Shown piece after piece: positions 23,331 to 35,500 of a stretch of DNA of 64,000 bases. The translations under genes were made by a program, and so were the position numbers. Position 1 is the first letter of the stretch. Each line of letters starts with the position of its first letter. The notes under the pieces are model-generated. The model was not told the origin of the DNA, did no database searches, and saw only the letters and a list, made by a program, of their open reading frames with translations. The stretch is from Poecilobothrus nobilitatus (taxonomy: Eukaryota; Arthropoda; Insecta; Diptera; Dolichopodidae), in assembly GCA_947095535.1 (NCBI GenBank), contig OX352772.1, positions 186,018,035-186,082,034 on the forward strand. The letters run 5' to 3'.

Positions 23331-24886
23331 ATAAAATAATGTAAATGAAAAATAAGATTATAAACATTTTTTAAATATTTTTTACACACATATTTCTTTA
23401 AATATTTTATACATAATTTTTATTCTTTTAGTATTGTTTTTCTCATTTTTTGTATATATATATAATGTATGATGTATTGTAATGATGCTTAAAAGAATAT
23501 TTTTTTTTTTTGTTAATTATTTAAAGTTGTTATAAGTTTAAATTTTTAATTTTATTGAACTTTTCATTTTATTGAATCATAAAATATGTTTTAGTTATAT
23601 TAATTAAATTTATAATGCTGTGACAGAAGTTATTATTCTTTTAAAAAAAAAAAACATTTTTTAGATCAATCAGCTTAGATCTTAATTGAAATATTTCTTT
23701 TGTAATATGAATATGATTCTAAGTTAATAAATAAAAGCAAAAAAAAAAAAAAAAGATAGTGTTTAGTTTTTTTCTGCATTTTGAATTTACGCATTATTAT
23801 TTTTAAGCATAAGAAAAAAATTTAACATGATAAAACCTGTTTTAAAGAGTTAATATGAAATAAAATGTATTTATTGTTTGTATTGTATCATGTCATATGT
23901 ATATTGTATTACATTCGTGCGTACAATGTACATAATATATAAAAAAAACTTACATAAAATAAAATTATAATAATTATAAATACTAAAAAATTAAACGGCT
24001 GATAGAGTTTTCTTGATTCAGTTTCAGTTTAGTTATTGTATAATTTTCGACGTGAACACAAGTTATTTTTAAAATGCATTAAAACAAACAATAAAAATAT
24101 TGTGATATATTGTGTAATTCAAAAAAAAAAATGTATTCTGTATATTAATACGAAACTTTAATTTATGTTTTTGAGTTGAACAAATTAGATTTATTTAAGA
24201 ATAAAGTTCAAAGTATTAATAAAACTAATAAACTAATAAATAAAATATTAACATTTTAATTAAGTGAGATAAAAATGTAATATAATTAATTGATAAATAT
24301 ATATAAAAACATGAAATATAAATTTTTAAAAAGATAAGAATGATTGTAAAAAAGCAATAACCAAATTTCTTAAAGTATGAAAGTTAAGAAATGTTTAATT
24401 ACAAATGATTAAGAACATAAAAAAACATTTTTAAAACAATAATACGGTTCTGAACATTGGAGTTTCTTAACAAAAAAGTGTTAGAAATTAAACATAACAA
24501 ATTAAAAAAAGCTTTAAATTCTTTAAATAACAAAAACAATAAGTAATGCAATTCCCCCGTAAAATAAAAAATTGCATAATAAACTTTACATTCAAAACAT
24601 AGCATAGAAACCAATACAACAAACAACTATAAACTTTTGTAACTGAATTCCGCCAGAGGTATATGATACAAATAATTTTGTTTCATTTATTGTATAAATA
24701 AAAAAAACCTATTAAATTTGTAAAAAATCATAAAAACCTCAAAATGTATGTATTGTTTTTTCTGTAACTCAATTTACATTAAGTCCTTTAAGTAAGTTGT
24801 ATTATTATTGAAATAATTAAAGTACAATTATTGAAGCAAAATCGAATTAGGTCGGTAAACGTAATCTGTCAATTTCAAAGAAATCG

Positions 24887-24925
24887 TATAAATAGGCGAT
24901 GATATTGCCTTGAAATTCATTAGCT
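24887..24925 (+). promoter_or_regulatory. Predicted TATA/initiator promoter of Maverick PolB (copy A)
   Basis: TATAAATAG at 24,887-24,895 is followed by ATTCATTAG with the A at 24,919, 32 bases from the first T of the TATA box, the normal insect TATA-to-initiator spacing. The PolB ATG at 24,960 would then have a 41-nt leader. Copy B has the initiator-like ATTCATTAAC but lacks the ~14 bp containing the TATA box (near 36,143), so its promoter is damaged. Confidence 0.5.
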
Positions 24926-24959
24926 GATCAGCCACAATAAAGTCAACATCGACCTAATA

Positions 24960-26130
24960 ATGGAGCGATTTGAAATAATAAAAAATATTACTACAATGGT
25001 TAGAAGATTCAATTTGCGTGGGCGCAAATTAGAATTCAAAATTAATCCTGTCCCCAATGAAAATGAACTAATCACATCGATTAAAAGAACTGTAGAAGAC
25101 ATTCTCGAATATGAAATAACTAAACTAAATGCAGAAGATAAAGTAGGAATAACATTTTGCGGTAAAAGTTTTGAAGAACAGGGCCCAGGCTGGATTAATT
25201 TTATAAATGCCTTCGAAATATAAGTATCTGACGTGTGTATCTGTCATTTCTAAAATATTCCAGAGTAATTCAGAAGGTATAAGTACCGATACATTTTGTT
25301 TGGGTATCACTTCTATACAACTCTCACATGGACAAGGAAATAATAGGGCAAATAAATACAATACATTTAATGAAGAATGCTTAATGCTTCGTGGAATTGT
25401 AACTGTAATCAACACAGACAATTTATGTTTACTTCCAGCATTAGTCATAGCTATTGCTTTCATCGAGAAAGATTTAAATTATAGTAAAATACGTAAAGTT
25501 ACAGGAAAATTACAATCCCAAAAGCAGCCGAACTGCTCAATCGCTCAGGAGTAAATATTCCTATTGAAGGATGTGGTATATCTGAACTTTTCCATTTTTG
25601 GATTTTTTGAAAACTTATAGCATCGTCGTTTATAAATATGGTTCAAAAGGTCGATCTCTTGTTTTTGAAGAAAACGGTGTTGGTGAGAAGCGGATAAAGT
25701 TGTTATACTACGAAAATCACTATAACGTGATAACATCACTTACAGCAGCTTTTAGTTGCAGTTATTTTTGTGAGACACGAAATATATCTTATAATAACAA
25801 AATGATCACAGATGTGGTGGAACTTGTCCATAATGTCAAAACTCTCCTTGTTGTTCCAAGGATTTCACTAACATCTTTTGTAGGGAATGCAATCGAAAAT
25901 TTAGAGGACAATAATGTTTTGATAATAATAAAGGTTCAGATTCATCTGGAATAAAATCTCTTTGCGATGAGATGTACCCATTGCTTAAAAACATTTAAGT
26001 AGTGTAGAGAACACATTTGTGGAGAATGTTATTGCAAAATATGTAATAAACATATTTACCACAAACACTTATTCTATATACAGCCAAATATACGAAAGCC
26101 TAAGACCAAAGGCACATTATACATTCTTAC
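24960..26130 (+). pseudogene. Maverick DNA polymerase B, N-terminal region, copy A (truncated)
   Basis: Starts MERFEIIKNITTMVRRFNL and runs through several frames with recognisable blocks: DKVGITFCGKSFEEQGPGW, a stretch ending EGISTDTFCLG (25,207-25,310), RGIVTVINTDNLCL, YKYGSKGRSLVFEE and LLYYENHYNVITSLTAAFSC (25,600-25,760), then a Cys/His-rich part with CRECNRKFRG and ICGECYCKICNKHIYHKH (25,880-26,065). These match the long N-terminal region found ahead of the exonuclease domain in Maverick-type protein-primed PolB proteins. At least four frame changes occur. The sequence stops being recognisable near 26,100, so exonuclease and polymerase domains are absent. The homologous copy B supplies the downstream domains. 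Confidence 0.7.
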
Positions 26131-26414
26131 CATTTGGAAAGTACTCAGGAAAAAATTTTCGGTATAACTGATTCAACCAACTATAGTAATCAATCAAACT
26201 TACTGGAAATGGAAACAACACCTCCAGAACAACTCAGGGAACAGGCTAGTAGAATACGTAACAGAAGTAGAAATGAAGAATCCAAAAATAATCTGTTAGA
26301 CACACAGATCAAACAACAAAACAATTTCCATGAAAATATTTCTAGGCTATTATCAAAAAACAATGAAAATACAATCGAAAGGGCAAGATATTTTAGAAAA
26401 ATATATGAATTGAA
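26131..26414 (+). pseudogene. Possible Helitron-type N-terminal coding fragment
   Basis: An open stretch with PPEQLREQASRIRNRSRNEE, then ISRLLSKNNENTIERARYF resembles the Arg/Glu-rich 'EQR..RL...R.RNE' repeats at the start of many Helitron proteins. It directly precedes a 145-bp tandem array with Helitron/DINE-like character. No helicase or Rep motif is present, and composition alone can produce such similarity. Confidence 0.3.
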
Positions 26415-27215
26415 AAGCTACACTTTTGTAAATTTTCAATTCAATTGGCAAAACCGTTTAAGCGCGAGAACAAAGAAATTGAAAAATTTCATTGAGTCCT
26501 GGTGCCGAAACGGGTTAATGGATCGTAACCAAATCAACTCAGTAAGCTGCTGTTGTAAAGAGCTACACTTTGATAAATTTTTAACTCAATTGGTCAAACA
26601 GTTTAAGTGTGACAACTAAGTAAATTACAAAACTTCACTGACCCCTGATGCCGAAACGGGTTAATGGATCGTAACCAAATCAACTCAGTGAGCTCCTGTG
26701 ATAAAGAGCTACACTATTCTAAATTTTCAACTCAAATGGTCAAACCGTTTAAGCAGGACAACAGAAAAATTTAATGAACTTCGATTGGCTCTCCTGCCCA
26801 AACGGGTTAACGGAACTTCAAAAAACTTAAAAATTTGTCACAAGCTTTTTTTCGAATCATAAAACCACCATACAAAATTGGATATAAATCGGACACAAAA
26901 ATTTTTTTGGAAGCCCGCCGGGCCGAATCCGGGTAACATATTGTATCCAAATTAGTACAAATTTTTAACTCAATCGATCAAACCGTTTAGGCAGGACAAC
27001 GAAAAAACGAAAAAGTTTTAAATGGCTCTCGGGCCACAATGGATTAATGAACCGAAACACCATATAGCCTATAACACTTTCCGGGGTCGTAGAAATGTTC
27101 CTGTAAAATTTGGTTGCAATCGGACTGGTGGTTTTTACGTAAAAAGAGCACAAACAAACCAACAAAGAAACAGAATTTCTGCTTTATATATTAGATTTAG
27201 CAATTTTAATTTAAC
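26415..27215. repeat. 145-bp minisatellite of a DINE/Helitron-like element
   Basis: The motif agctacact...aaattt starts at 26,416, 26,561 and 26,707 (145 and 146 bp apart), each followed by cgaaacgggttaatggatcg and gtcaaaccgtttaag variants. A fourth, diverged unit covers about 26,950-27,060. The block ends with aaacagaatttctgctttat near 27,190, like the tails of non-coding DINE-type elements. Open frames through it are periodic artefacts. Confidence 0.6.
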
Positions 27216-27599
27216 TATAAAGCTTCTCAGAGATCATAATAATTCATCAATTTTAAATCAAGCTTTAAAAACTTTTTAAAATTTTTGTTTTTTAATAATA
27301 ATATTAATTCGATAGTTAAACTTTGTCTGCTAAGTTTGAAAACTTTTCATACAGCAGACAAAGAAATCAAATCAAGTTTTAAAATTTTTTTTTAATTTTT
27401 CAGGTAAATATTAAATCAGTTTAAATTTAATAATATTTATTTTGTATTTAAACCAAACTTTAGAGACTTTTCATATCTTCACCCTAATTTAGAATATTTA
27501 GCACTACAATAGCTTAAACTTTTTAAATTTCAAATTAAAACATAACTGATACACTAACCAAGAAAATTTAATAACATTATTTTAGCAATGACACAAATC
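27216..27599. other. AT-rich spacer with one hairpin
   Basis: No gene. A 10-bp inverted pair, tttgtctgct and agcagacaaa (about 27,323-27,363, 21-nt loop), is the only structure seen. Confidence 0.45.
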
Positions 27600-28074
27600 A
27601 CTATAGAGAAATATTAGTTGAAACGGTTAAAAGCTCCTTCTGCAATAGAATCGGCATATCAAAAGCTTTAAAAAAGCTCCTCCTGCACCAGAACCGGTAT
27701 ATCCATATTACTCGCTTGATATAGAACTGTGTGAATGCAACAGTATGATAACAAAGCGCCACTTCATCTGCTGTAACCAATTGCTCCTCTTTGCTGCTTT
27801 TTCTAGAAAATAACGGGGTTCATTTATTTGAACTTGCAGATGCAGCTACATTATACTAATGGGCGATAGTTTTGATAAGTTTTTTAATGTCGTTTTCCCC
27901 TCCATGCGCAATAGAAATTTTTAAATTATTGCAAACGTTGTACTTTATGTGATGATCATCACATTCACGTACCCATATATATAATTTCCATTTCGCATTA
28001 AATCATACCATATGCTTCATTTTTTTGTTTTTTGATGAATCATTAATTATTACATTTACGTCAGAATCAGACAT
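27600..28074 (-). pseudogene. hAT-like transposase N-terminus (BED-type finger), degenerate
   Basis: From an ATG whose complement is at 28072-28074, the minus strand reads MSDSDVNVIINDSSKNKK, then WKLYIWVRECDDHHIKYNVC, ISIAHGGENDIKKL, and EEQLVTADEVALCYHT before decaying. This order (short acidic head, W and C of a BED-like finger, 'ISI.HGG..D...H', then 'AE.ALCYH.V.H') is that of hAT-derived proteins of the ZNF862/SCAND3 type. The finger looks damaged (one C-x2-C Cys pair is not complete), and stop codons occur. The catalytic region is absent. Confidence 0.5.
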
Positions 28075-28559
28075 TTTGGGCTAAAATAATTTTTAAGAGC
28101 CAAAATTGAAAATTATAAGCAAAGGAATCAACATATCAATTATGAAAGTTTCTAATGGAAATTGAAAAACAATTAGTTTTTAAGACATTCTAAAAAAAAT
28201 ATTTAGTTGCGTAATTCTCTTTTCAATGTAATATGGGTATGAGGTAAAATTTGCCTTAATATTTTTTTAAATTTAATTTAACATAATATAAAAGACATTT
28301 ACTTATTATTATAATACATACATACATTATAATACATACACGTAATGCTAATACATTTAGAAATTATTATAATTTCTAAGAATTTTATCATATTATTTAT
28401 CTGGATTTTGAATATTTACATTGCATTAATGAGAAAACAGCAAGTATTGTTTTGCTAAAATAAAATTATAGAAAAAAAAGGAATTATTATATTAAATAGC
28501 TATTTGAATTGAAGTTTTAAATTAAAATTAAAAAGCACTTTTTGTATCCTATTCGTGAG
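28075..28559. other. AT-rich spacer, no gene
   Basis: Nothing recognised apart from a tandem acatacattataatacatac microsatellite near 28,315-28,340. Confidence 0.45.
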
Positions 28560-29720
28560 ATATGATTTAAGGAATGCTATGTGATTAGAGTTGTATTGCA
28601 TGTTGGAGAGGTTTAAAAGAAGAATGTCATGGTCGACACAGTCAAATGCTTTTTTCAAATCGAGAAATACACAACAAACACAACAAATCTATATAACCGT
28701 GCCTGAATTATAGTTTCAAAAATTTTTGAAAACACGCAAAGTATGGATATACGTCGATTTCAGTCTATGTTGCTTGCACTTTTAAAAATTGGTGCTACAA
28801 TAGCATTTTTGAGTGTGGTTGATAAGTTGAAACATTGTTGAAACATTGTATTAATAAATTTGACTAGCACCGGAGTTAAATAATTGGAACATTTTTTGAT
28901 AAACTTTGCCGAAATACAACCATAGCTGGTTGCAGCTGCAGGTCTAAACATATTTATCACATTTTTTACTTCCTCATTATTTGTTGGATTCAACTGAAAT
29001 TGCTCATACATATTTCTAACAAACCTGCTAATATATTTACGATTGATTGGATTTGATTGGGTTGGATTTTCCGGAATATTTATATCAGTTGTAACATTAA
29101 AAAGAATACATTCATGATATTTGCAATTTCTTTCTTATTATTAATATTTTCATTATTATGTTTGATTTCGCTAATGTTAATAGGAAAAATATGTTTCTTA
29201 TAAATTATTAATCTATAAATGTATATAATTCCATAGTTTTATTCTATTGTTTGGATCAGCAGCAATTTTATTAGAAAAATATTGTTTTTTGGCCTCAAGT
29301 ATTAATTTGGATACTTTGTTTTTATGTTGGCGATATAGATCTTCTATATGCTCATCATTTGGATATTTTTTTCTAAATTTTAGGTAAGAGTCCCTAATTT
29401 TTATTTCGTTAATTATATTATCCGTAATTCACTCTTTTTCTTTTTCATGTTTTTTTATAAGAATTATTTTAGTGTAATTTTTTGCTAAAGTGGTTAATTT
29501 ACTTACAAAGTAATCAAAGCTATTGTGCACATTAATAGTGGACCAAAACTAACCATCGGCTATTTTGTTAAACTCAACAACTGTTTAAAATTGATTTATT
29601 TTCTCTTTATATGGTTTCTCATTCATGCTTATTAAAAAAATTTGATGTTCGGACATAGAGCTATCAACTACATGGAAAGAGTATTGTTTTTCAGAGTCTT
29701 CGAAACAAATTGTGTAATCT
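28560..29720 (-). pseudogene. LINE ORF2 fragment: linker and N-terminal RT
   Basis: On the minus strand: linker KIRDSYLKFRKKYPNDEHIE and LYRQHKNKVSKLILEAKKQY (29,280-29,400), then RT blocks EEVKNVINMFRPAAATSYG with AKFIKKCSNYLTPVLVKFIN and LKNAIVAPIFKSAS (28,760-29,011), RRISILCVFSKIFETIIQ (near 28,720), and, after a deletion and frame change, FLDLKKAFDCVDHDILLL (RT motif A, near 28,630). The catalytic YADD block is not reached. A PHD/coiled-coil ORF1 on the same strand at 30,873-31,672 may be its 5' part, separated by unrelated DNA. Confidence 0.7.
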
Positions 29721-30872
29721 TGAAGTAGCTGTTGGAGATATACATTTGACAGAAATTAGAAAGAAATATATGAATAGGAAATCAGTTTAAATTAGTATCA
29801 CACGGTAATGTATTAATTATTTTAGATCATAATATTAAAATATTGTTGTAGATTATAAAAATAAAATTAATTTATGTATTCTAAAACTATTGTAAATTGT
29901 AAATAGTTCTAATTTCAAAATATTGTAACTTGGAAAAATAAATTTAAATATGTTAAAAAATAAAAAATGTGATATATTATTGTAAAAATTGTTAAAGGTA
30001 AAAATATAGTTAAAAACGTCGAATATTTAATCCATAGAAATTTAAGTTGATTTGAAGGTTTAATGTTTTTAAGTAATAATTTAAATTAATTTTTTGAAAT
30101 AATAGGTTTGAAATAATGTTTGAAATTTATTAAGCTAAGCCTGTGGTAAGATAGATATGCATACATGTGTTTATATATATATAAGTACGGATGTTACAAT
30201 AAAAGTGTAAAAAAAAATATATATATATTATGATCTGTAATTAGTGTAAAATATATTGTAATTTAAGAAATAAAAAATTATATAGTGTATTAAATTAATG
30301 TGTTTTTTATATACAGAATTCAAATAAAAATTTACGTAATAATCTAAGTTCTCTTTTAAAAATAATGTAATTCTTAAAAAAATTTTTGAGATAGTTTATG
30401 GAGTTGAAAAAACAAATATTAAATATTATAGTAACAAAAAAAATTTTCTTAAGAAAAATATCAAAAATATTAAAAATGAGTATCCAGTATATAAGCTTAT
30501 CTCAGGCTTTTGTGAATGTAAGGTTCTGTAGTTACTTTTCAATGTTAAGAATTTTGTATAGACGATTAATGTCGTTTTTCGATATAATCTTTTGGACCAT
30601 GCTAGTATCATTTTTTCGCAGGCACATAGTGCTATCTTCTAATAGTAATCTAATAGTGTACCCAAAGAAATTTAAATTGATTTGATAGTTTAATGTTTTT
30701 AGCTTCATGATATAAGCTGGACTGTAAAGATAGATGATGACGAAAATAAATCTCCTTGTTTCTATAAGTTTTAATCAAATTTAATTCAGCTGTAAATAGG
30801 TGTGGATAGTTTCTTTGTTTTTCCATCAGCTCTTTTTTTAAATTCTCAGATTTAAATTTAACAAGGTATAAA
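29721..30872. other. AT-rich non-coding with an internal repeat
   Basis: No convincing gene. A block agaaatttaagttgatttga / gtttaatgttttta occurs at about 30,038-30,075 and again at 30,668-30,702, each followed by a ..gta(a)agatagat.. run, so two related 3'-UTR-like pieces are present. Open frames at 30,398-30,685 are low-complexity. Confidence 0.4.
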
Positions 30873-31672
30873 TTATCTGGGAAGCACTCTCACTAGTCTT
30901 TTTTTTCTAATTATTTCAACATTCAATATATCACCTTGCTCAATTTTTGCATAAATTTTGCTGACAACATCCATTAGGGTTTTTTTTGGATTTTCTAGAT
31001 TTGGTGGCCCGGATATTACAACATTGTTTTTTAAGGTATTTTGTATTGATTTATCAAGTAAATATTCTAAATTATTTACTTTTTTTTCTAATGTGGTTTC
31101 TAATCTTACTAATTTTTCTAAACTATTTACTCGTTTTCTTAGCTTTATGTTTTCATTGCGTAACACTCTATTTTCATTTATTGACTCTTTTACTTGCTGT
31201 GATAGAAATGTTTGTCCCTTGTGTATTTCTAAAATAACACTACCAACTTTTTTTGAAAACTGTGCCATCTTATTATCCGGACATTCAGCAACATTAAGTT
31301 AACTAAACTGCTCCTGTAAGCTACAAAAATTAGCATTATTTTCCACTGATTTATTTAGAGTAACGTCTCCTTCCATTGTATCCATTTCTGTTGTATCCAC
31401 TTCATTTGTATCATCTGTCACATGAGATTCATTAGATGATGACGGGCAATTGATACACTTCCACATGACATGACCTGACTTGATATTTTGAAATAGATCC
31501 TCAGATATATTACCACACATTGTATGAAAAGCTTTAAACATTGTTCGAAATATTTTAAATGGTTTAGTTGGTATACTTGCTCAAGAAGAGGCCCAAAAAT
31601 ATGATCTTTAAATACCAGCATTAAAAGAAAATGATCAGCAAATATATTCTTTATTGAAAAATCGAACATCAA
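30873..31672 (-). pseudogene. LINE ORF1: PHD-like finger plus coiled coil
   Basis: The N-terminal part (31,672-31,299) contains FHTMCGNIS and HVMWKCINCPSS, the second half of a PHD-type finger, then an acidic Asp/Thr-rich linker. After a frameshift the last 131 codons (31,268-30,873) hold a heptad-like segment (ENRVLRNENIKLRKRVNSLE, KVNNLEYLLDKS) and NNVVISGPPNLENPKKTLMD, resembling the region after the coiled coil of CR1/L2-type ORF1 proteins. The first zinc ligands are lost. It is distinct in sequence from the PHD ORF1 of the tandem units. Confidence 0.55.
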
Positions 31673-31859
31673 CCATTGATTCCTGTTAAGTTAATGGAAT
31701 AATTCAAAATCAATTTAAAATACTAAAAAAAACAACTGAACCAACTGTATAAAACGGAGCAAGGAAACTATAATTTTGAGTTTTGTGTTACATTATTTGA
31801 TGGATAAGAATCAAGATGAACTTATAGCTTATACTTATAGTAATTTAGATGAGAAATCA

Positions 31860-32536
31860 ATAATAATAAAAAAAATTAATAATACCTTACACCTGAACAC
31901 ACCTGGCAACTGCTTGAACTGCCTCCCTTTCCTTTCTTATTCAACTCCAATTTCGGGAATGTAAAAGAAGCATGATTTAACATCTTTGTACAAAATTTCA
32001 AGTTTATATCTATATTAATTTCGAAGGTACTCTTGTTAGGCCTTGGGAGGCGTGTGGCAGCTACCCGAACCGCCACTCCAAGTCATCTCAAATTTCAGAG
32101 ACATAGAGAAAACATTACAGAGCACTCTTGTACCAATTTTAGAAGTCCTATCTTTATTGGTTTTGGAAGTATGCCCGGTTGATCCTTGGCTAGTTCGGGA
32201 GCTTACAAAATGCGAACACATGGTCCAAATCATCTCAAATGCCACTTTTTAATTTTATTGGTTTTGGATATATGCTCGTTTGCCTCTTGTTTCTCGTTGG
32301 GAAGTTTCCAAATTACTACCTTTGTAGGTTTTAGAGATATACTCCGGACTCGTTCGGAAGCTTCTAAAATCCGAACCCATTGGACCGATTTATCCCAGAT
32401 GCAATCCCCGCCTGTTTTCGTAATTACTAACTAACTATATTACTATATCAATTTCATCAAGATAGCTTTATTAGTTTTTGAGTTATTGGGCGAACAAACG
32501 AACAGACATCGTTAAATCAACTCAGGAGGTGACTCT
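31860..32536 (-). mobile_element. DINE-1/Helentron-like fragment, family Z (copy Z3)
   Basis: Contains degenerate copies of the Z-family repeat (ggccttgggaggcgtgtggc near 32,040; gttttggaagtatgcccggt near 32,160) and the conserved DINE block on the minus strand (agttattgggcgaacaaacg ... cgttaaatcaactcaggagg, 32,483-32,530). It stops at gtgactct where Maverick copy B begins, so the Maverick is inserted into, or joined to, this element. Confidence 0.6.
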
Positions 32537-35500
32537 AGTAGGTAATAGGCGGTTACGCCAGATAGTTTGCTGAATATCACGACGCCATATCTAGACAGTC
32601 ATCTGAATTAGCTGAATAAAAATTAATGCTTACTAAGCACAATGTGTTAACTAAATGAATGATACATACCTCTATGTGATACATATGATACATACATACA
32701 TACATATACATACTTATCATACATACCTCTATGTGAACATATGGTATATATAGATCGTAATAATATTGTACTACCTATTCTATTATATTTTTTTTAAACG
32801 CCACAGAAATGAATTGAACATAAACATTTTTTATATATTTCATTTTTAACAAAACTTACCAATCGTCTACTAACTATGCCACAGAAGGGTTTTGTTGGTA
32901 TGATTTAAATGCGTATATGACGAAAGAAAGTAAAAATGAAAGCTTTTTTAATTGATTAAAAGTTTTATTGACTTCATTGGTGGTTGAATATTAATAAATA
33001 GTTAATTATTTTCTCGAATTTAATAATATTTAATAATAATATTTATTATACCCGTACGATAGGATCGGGTATAATAAAATTACTCCTCCGTTTGTAACAC
33101 CTCGAAATAAGCGAGCTAGATATACCTTCAAAGGTATGGATCGGATCAGAAAAAAATTCTAAGACTTTTGAGCCATGTCCGTCCGTCAGCACGCTAACTC
33201 AAAAACTAAGAAAGCTAGAATCTTGAAATTTACACAAAATATTCTTGGAGTAATTTGTAGGTTCCCTATTTTTTTTGGTTGAGTTTGGACCAAAACTTAC
33301 GGTAGCTCTCGAACACTTAACTTTTAGATCCCGAAATTTTTTTTGAAATAGAGCTATGAAATTTTAACTGCTGATAGATCTCACAAAAATATTAATTTTA
33401 TTTTTTATAACTTTTTTTTGTAGCCCCACCCGTTACAGAGCTACAGCTCCCCAAAGGTTCAAAAAAGCTCTATATTTAAATTGTTATAGCACAAGTTGTA
33501 TAAGGTATATCTTCATTTAGCCAAACGATTACTACTTTCATTAACTTCTTCTAAACGGTTAAAGTTGGAAAATTGAAATTTTGACAGAAGTTAGATCTTT
33601 GAAAATAAGTATGAGTCATATCAGAAATTTTTTTTGTATCACTCCCCGTTTAGGAGCTGTAAGGCGTCAAAAACTGAAAATTTCCTATTTTTAAACACCT
33701 GTAACTTGAACACTTGTTATAATTTTTTTGAAGTAATACACAAAAATTAAAGCTTCAACATTATACTCTTATTTCTGTTAACAACTATTTTTAATAATAT
33801 AGGGTTACTTTATAATTGACGAAAGTGTTACTTGATTTTTTCAAATTTTCTAACAAATTTCTTTAACGAATTTTTTCCATTTTGTTTTACTCGATAATTT
33901 GAAATTGTTGAGGATATAATGCGTAGTACAAAAAAATGTAAATAAATAAACAACATAACGGTTGCTTGAAGAATTTTTATTTATATGATATTGATATATA
34001 TACATACTTATACAATATCATGTTTATTTACATATCGTATATGTCACTAGTGAATGAATGATAAGAGTATAGATGTATATTATATAGCGCCGTATTTACA
34101 TACATATATGTATTTTATTGTACTTATAAGAAATTATTCTGTCAATGGAATATTTAAATATAATATAATCTTATATTTAAAATTATATTTACTATTTTGT
34201 ACTAATATACATTTAAAAAATTTAAATGTATATTAGTACAAAAAATTTAATATACATTTACCGCTTAGTATTAAATGGTACTATAGAATATTTGAAAAAG
34301 TTTTGGATTGATAATCTTTATGTGGAAGGTTAAAATCTGCTTTTAAAGAATGTATAAACATATAGTTTGAATATATGTACAACCCATAATTCTAGAAATT
34401 ATAAAATTCACCCAAATTATTTTAAAATACTAAAATATTAAAAAAATAATATTGTAAGCAAAGTGACAGGCTGTGAACATACTAACGGTTCGTACGGGTA
34501 TCTAAGAGTTGACAAAGGCAACTGTATTCTTCCTCGTTTTCTTATATGTTTTGTACATAATATTACTGATTAAAAGAAGGTGCATATTCAATTTCTAAAT
34601 ATTTTTAACGATTTTTTCATAAGTCAATTTATCATAGATGAAGAAAATAAAATAGAATAAGAGTAAAATTTATAGAATATATTCTTAGTATGTGATTAGG
34701 TTAAATATAGGAATATCCGTTAAAATGCATATAATAATGAGCTTGTAATCCTATATTATTGTGTAATGTTGTTATTCTTGTGAAAAATATAACCCCAAAT
34801 TTTTAATTAATCCTATACTTTGTTTATGAACAGGTAAATTCAAAGTATTGAAACTAATAAGTAGTCAGTAAGTAATTAATAACGAACGGTTTGTCGTTGT
34901 AAATTGTGTTAAATTGAGGGTGTTTTACCGACCTCTTTTAATTAAAATACAATAATTGAAAGCTAGAAAGTTCCTTTTGAAAATGATTTAAGTATGCAAA
35001 GGTAACTACATAATTTAGTAGATGGATATATACATATTATGCGCAACTTATTCACTTACTTGCTGTAAAATGAAAAAGATATGTTTGTAAAATAAAAATG
35101 TTTAGTTTTTTTCTGCATTTTGAATTTACGCAACATTATTAATTTTAAGCGTAAGAAAAAAAATTAACTTGATTAAAATCTGTTTAAAGAATTAATATGA
35201 AATGTAGTTATTATTTATATCATGTTATGAAATGTATTACATTCGTGCGTACAATATACTTAATATACAAAAAACTTACATAAAATAAAATTATAAATAG
35301 GTACTAAAAAATTAAATGGCTGATAGAGTTCTATTGATTACACCACTACTTCAGTTTAGTTATTGTATAATTTTCAACGTAAATGCAAGTTATTTTTAGA
35401 ATGCATTAAAAATAACAATTAAAATATTGTAATATGTACATATTTATGTGTAATTCAATAAAAAAAATATTATGTAAATTAATACAAAACTTTTATTTAT

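Larger units (their letters stand above)
18325..23754 (+). mobile_element. 5'-truncated LINE inside Maverick end A
   Basis: Starts abruptly with FCLYNCLKIYNELPVELK and NIEEVGLFKKEIKKY, the typical last residues of a LINE ORF2 ('yNeLP.elr...FK..lk'), continues as a 3' UTR and ends in a 16-base poly(A) run (23,739-23,754) after aataaa (ataaataaaagc). Excluding nested DNA it is only about 0.55 kb. Copy B at about 35,096-35,100 lacks it, giving the empty site. Copy C carries the same insertion at the same position (48,527-53,655). No clean target duplication is visible. Confidence 0.65.
17287..24565 (+). mobile_element. Maverick/Polinton left terminal region, copy A (with nested insertions)
   Basis: Begins AGCAGGTAATGGGG at the point where homology to copy B (32,537) also begins. 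Polintons are known to start with AG, to carry long terminal inverted repeats and to encode PolB and a retroviral-type integrase. The same sequence occurs inverted as copy C (48,005-58,797). Without nested elements the terminal block is about 1.85 kb (17,287-18,324 plus 23,755-24,565), longer than the usual hundreds of bases. Nested here: a 5'-truncated LINE (18,325-23,754), inside it a pogo-like element (18,425-22,075) and a 1.2-kb insertion (22,105-23,330). PolB follows at 24,960. Confidence 0.7.

Noticed and set aside
26134..26619. 161-codon frame read as one protein gene
   Set aside because: Its second half is the 145-bp minisatellite in translation; only the first part might be a Helitron-type remnant.
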